Source: Extensimonas perlucida
Lineage (GTDB): Bacteria; Pseudomonadota; Gammaproteobacteria; Burkholderiales; Burkholderiaceae_C
DNA: 64,000 nucleotides
Direction of reading: 5' to 3'
Assembly: GCF_007655255.1 (NCBI RefSeq)
Contig: NZ_VMYE01000006.1
Location: 109,962-173,961, forward strand
Positions 61,814 to 64,000 of this stretch are shown here, piece after piece (position 1 is the stretch's first letter; each line of letters starts with the position of its first letter). The translations under genes and the position numbers were made by a program. Under the pieces are notes generated by a model. The model saw only the letters and a program-made list of their open reading frames with translations, was not told the DNA's origin and searched no databases.

Positions 61814-62857
61814 ATGAATCTTGCTGGAACCAAAATCACCGTCCACGACATGACCCTGCGTGACGGCATGCACCCCAAGCGCCACCAGATGACGCTCGAA
61901 CAGATGAAGAGCATCGCCTGCGGCCTCGACGCGGCCGGCGTGCCGCTGATCGAAGTCACGCACGGCGACGGCCTGGGTGGCAGCTCCGTCAACTACGGCT
62001 TTCCCGCGCACACCGACGAGGAATACCTGTCCGCCGTCATTCCGCTGATGAAGCAGGCCAAGGTCTCGGCGCTGCTGCTGCCCGGCATAGGCACCGTCGA
62101 TCACCTCAAGATGGCGCGCGAGCTGGGCGTGCACACCATCCGCGTGGCCACGCACTGCACCGAGGCCGACGTGTCCGAGCAGCACATCACGATGGCGCGC
62201 AAGATGGACATGGACACGGTGGGCTTCCTCATGATGGCCCACATGAACAGCCCCGAGGGCCTGGTCAAGCAGGCCAAGCTGATGGAAGGCTACGGCGCCA
62301 ACTGCATCTACATCACCGACTCCGCCGGCCACCTGCTGCCCGACGGCGTGAAGGCGCGCCTGAGCGCGGTGCGTGATGCGCTCAAGCCCGAAACCGAGCT
62401 GGGCTTTCACGGCCACCACAACCTTGCGATGGGCGTTGCCAACTCGATCGCGGCGATCGAGGTGGGTGCGCGGCGCATCGACGCGGCGGCCGCGGGCCTG
62501 GGCGCCGGCGCGGGCAACACGCCCATGGAAGTGCTGGTGGCCGTGTGCGACCTCATGGGCATCCAAACCGGCGTGGACGTGGCCAAAATCACCGACGTGG
62601 CCGAAGACCTGGTGGTGCCCATCATGGACTTCCCGATCCGCATCGACCGCGACGCGCTGACGCTGGGTTACGCGGGGGTGTACGGCTCCTTCCTGCTGTT
62701 TGCCAAGCGCGCGGCGGCCAAGTACGGCATCCCCGCGCGCGACATCCTCGTGGAGCTGGGCCGCCGCGGCATGGTCGGCGGCCAGGAGGACATGATCGAA
62801 GACACGGCCCTGACCATGGCCAAGGAACGCGGCCTGATCCCCGCCAAGGCAGCCTGA
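61814..62857 (+). CDS. dmpG: 4-hydroxy-2-oxovalerate aldolase
   Basis: Mn(II)-dependent pyruvate aldolase of 347 aa splitting 4-hydroxy-2-oxovalerate to pyruvate and acetaldehyde. HMGL-like TIM barrel: [16 protein letters not shown] (Arg-Asp catalytic pair), and the metal histidines in [47 protein letters not shown]. Follows dmpF by 11 bases, an order conserved in meta operons. Confidence 0.96.
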   Translation: MNLAGTKITVHDMTLRDGMHPKRHQMTLEQMKSIACGLDAAGVPLIEVTHGDGLGGSSVNYGFPAHTDEEYLSAVIPLMKQAKVSALLLPGIGTVDHLKMARELGVHTIRVATHCTEADVSEQHITMARKMDMDTVGFLMMAHMNSPEGLVKQAKLMEGYGANCIYITDSAGHLLPDGVKARLSAVRDALKPETELGFHGHHNLAMGVANSIAAIEVGARRIDAAAAGLGAGAGNTPMEVLVAVCDLMGIQTGVDVAKITDVAEDLVVPIMDFPIRIDRDALTLGYAGVYGSFLLFAKRAAAKYGIPARDILVELGRRGMVGGQEDMIEDTALTMAKERGLIPAKAA

Positions 62858-62866
62858 GGAGCGGCG

Positions 62867-63658
62867 ATGAGCACATTGGACCAAGCCACCATCGCGCAGC
62901 TGGCGGAACACCTCGAGAACTGCCAGCTCAAGGCGCAGGACACGCCCAAGATCACCGATCAGCACCCCGGCATGGACTGGGACGACGCCTACGACGTGCA
63001 GGACGCGGTGCTCGCACGCAAGACGGCGCGCGGCGCGCGCGTGGTGGGCTACAAGGCCGGGCTGACCTCGTTTGCCAAGATGAAGCAAATGGGCGTGAGC
63101 GAGCCGGTGTTCGGCTTTCTCGTCGATGACTTCGCCGTGCCCGAGGGCGCGGCCATCGAGGTCAGTGAGCTCATCCATCCCAAGGTCGAGCCCGAGATCT
63201 GCTTCGTCACCAAGACCGCGCTCAAAGGGCCGGGCTGCCACGTGGGGGCCGTGCTCGCGGCGTGTGACTTCGTGCTTGCCGGCATCGAAGTCATCGACAG
63301 CCGCTACCGCGACTTCAAGTTCGACGCCAAGAGCGTGATCGCCGACAACACCTCGGCTGCGCGCTTCGTGGTCGGCAGCCGCATCGCGAATGCGCAAGAC
63401 CTCGATTTGCGCACGCTAGGCGTGGTGCTCGAGAAAAACGGCGTGCCCGTGGCCTTTGGCGCCGGCGCCGCGGTGGTCGGCAACCCGGCTGCTGCGGTGG
63501 CCATGCTGGTCAACCACCTGGCTGCACGCGGTCAGGAGTTGCCGGCGGGCAGCCTGGTGCTCTCGGGCGGCATCACCGAAGCCGTGGCTGTGCAGGCCGG
63601 CGACGCCGTCACGCTCAAGGTGCAGAACCTGGGCAGCGTGGGGCTGCGCTTCGTTTGA
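62867..63658 (+). CDS. dmpH: 4-oxalocrotonate (2-oxo-3-hexenedioate) decarboxylase
   Basis: Metal-dependent decarboxylase of 263 aa forming 2-hydroxypenta-2,4-dienoate. Close paralogue of DmpE (shared patterns GARVVGYKAGLTS, HPKVEPEICFV, NTSAARFVVGS, LVLSGGITEAVAV). GAGGAG precedes the start. Works in complex with DmpE so that the unstable dienol is hydrated at once. Confidence 0.94.
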   Translation: MSTLDQATIAQLAEHLENCQLKAQDTPKITDQHPGMDWDDAYDVQDAVLARKTARGARVVGYKAGLTSFAKMKQMGVSEPVFGFLVDDFAVPEGAAIEVSELIHPKVEPEICFVTKTALKGPGCHVGAVLAACDFVLAGIEVIDSRYRDFKFDAKSVIADNTSAARFVVGSRIANAQDLDLRTLGVVLEKNGVPVAFGAGAAVVGNPAAAVAMLVNHLAARGQELPAGSLVLSGGITEAVAVQAGDAVTLKVQNLGSVGLRFV

Positions 63659-63686
63659 TTCGCGCAGTTTTACCAAGGAGCTTTCC

Positions 63687-63878
63687 ATGCCATTTGCACA
63701 GATTTACCTGCTCGAAGGCCGCACCGAAGAGCAAAAACGCGCCGTGATCCAAAAGGTGACCCAGGCCCTGCAAGAAGCGCTGGGTGCGCCCAAGGAAAAC
63801 GTGCGTGTATGGATCCACGACATGCCCAAGGAAAACTGGGGCATCGCGGGTGTCAGCGCCAAGGACCTGGGGCGCTAA
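63687..63878 (+). CDS. dmpI: 4-oxalocrotonate tautomerase
   Basis: Sixty-three-residue tautomerase. MPFAQIYLLEGRTEEQKRAV carries Pro2, the catalytic base after Met removal, and Arg12; Arg40 is near NVRVWI. It isomerises 2-hydroxymuconate to the keto form used by DmpH. AAGGAG lies six bases upstream. Last gene of the operon in the window. Confidence 0.95.
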   Translation: MPFAQIYLLEGRTEEQKRAVIQKVTQALQEALGAPKENVRVWIHDMPKENWGIAGVSAKDLGR

Positions 63879-63917
63879 CTTTCATGAGTGGAGTTCACAC
63901 ACCCCCGATCATGAAAG
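63879..63917. repeat. Inverted repeat after dmpI
   Basis: CTTTCATGA (63879-63887) and TCATGAAAG (63909-63917) form a perfect 9-bp dyad directly after the operon. It could be a weak terminator or an element end. The remaining bases to 64000 show no gene. Confidence 0.5.
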
Positions 63918-64000
63918 ACACAATAGGAGTGCAGTTGCGCCAGGGCTGAGGTCGCGAAAACCTTTGATGGCTACAGACCGCGAAAGCTAACTCGACCCGC

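Overview
This is 64 kb of GC-rich chromosomal DNA (roughly two-thirds G+C by eye) from a betaproteobacterium, most likely family Comamonadaceae (Acidovorax/Comamonas/Diaphorobacter-like). Supporting evidence: the protein flavour of rplM-rpsI, RdgC, CydP and the leucine/isovalerate (liu) genes; an mnmG-rsmG-parA-parB block with parS centromere sites; and short palindromic repeats built on an AGCGCTT...AAGCGC core, which are common in this family. No rRNA, tRNA, CRISPR array or intact transposase was seen.

Layout. 1-5.3 kb: housekeeping genes (tlyA, metF, rlpA, rlmJ, rplM-rpsI) and a Phd/ParE toxin-antitoxin pair. 5.6-10.8 kb: a late flagellar block on the minus strand (fliC, fliD, fliS, two fliT-like genes) with a sigma-28-like promoter and an enlarged, internally duplicated flagellin. 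11-17.6 kb: Spy-like periplasmic protein, rdgC, a methyltransferase, divergent enoyl-CoA hydratase and acyl-CoA ligase, and an EamA exporter. 17.7-21 kb: copZ/copA copper export, with a TumA/TumE-type toxin-antitoxin segment lodged at the 3' end of copA between 16-bp direct repeats. 21-27.7 kb: chemoreceptor, old yellow enzyme, MFS transporter, GST, FAD-linked oxidase. 27.9-33.1 kb: mnmG-rsmG-parA-hydrolase-parB with parS sites, i.e. the segregation centre. 34-39.3 kb: orphan HicB, a flavoprotein, and a full cytochrome bd operon (cydP-cydA-cydB-cydX-ybgE). 39.6-42.4 kb: a sigma-54-dependent regulator and a convergent AraC-type regulator. 42.8-54.8 kb: leucine/isovalerate catabolism (acyl-CoA ligase, mccB, mccA, thioesterase, isovaleryl-CoA dehydrogenase, acetyl-CoA acetyltransferase) interleaved with carbonic anhydrase, aceK and a VapBC module. 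54.9-63.9 kb: a catechol meta-cleavage operon (hydrolase, ferredoxin, catechol 2,3-dioxygenase, HbpS-like protein, DmpC/E/F/G/H/I homologues) behind a divergent, frameshifted GntR regulator.

How the genes work together. The meta operon should take catechol through ring cleavage to 2-hydroxymuconic semialdehyde. From there either the hydrolase or the dehydrogenase/tautomerase/decarboxylase branch leads to 2-hydroxypentadienoate, then to pyruvate and acetyl-CoA. The ferredoxin probably re-reduces the dioxygenase iron. No ring hydroxylase lies in the window, so upstream steps must be encoded elsewhere. The liu-type genes take isovaleryl-CoA through methylcrotonyl-CoA carboxylation; the matching hydratase and lyase were not seen.

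The most unusual content is non-coding: at least six families of short inverted-repeat elements, several of them read in frame inside genes (tlyA, rlpA, eamA, the AraC regulator), and one 268-bp element at 42455-42722 whose arms fit a complete three-way junction. Start codons were chosen by homology-like N-termini and ribosome binding sites. All function calls rest on recognising protein motifs by eye, without database searches.
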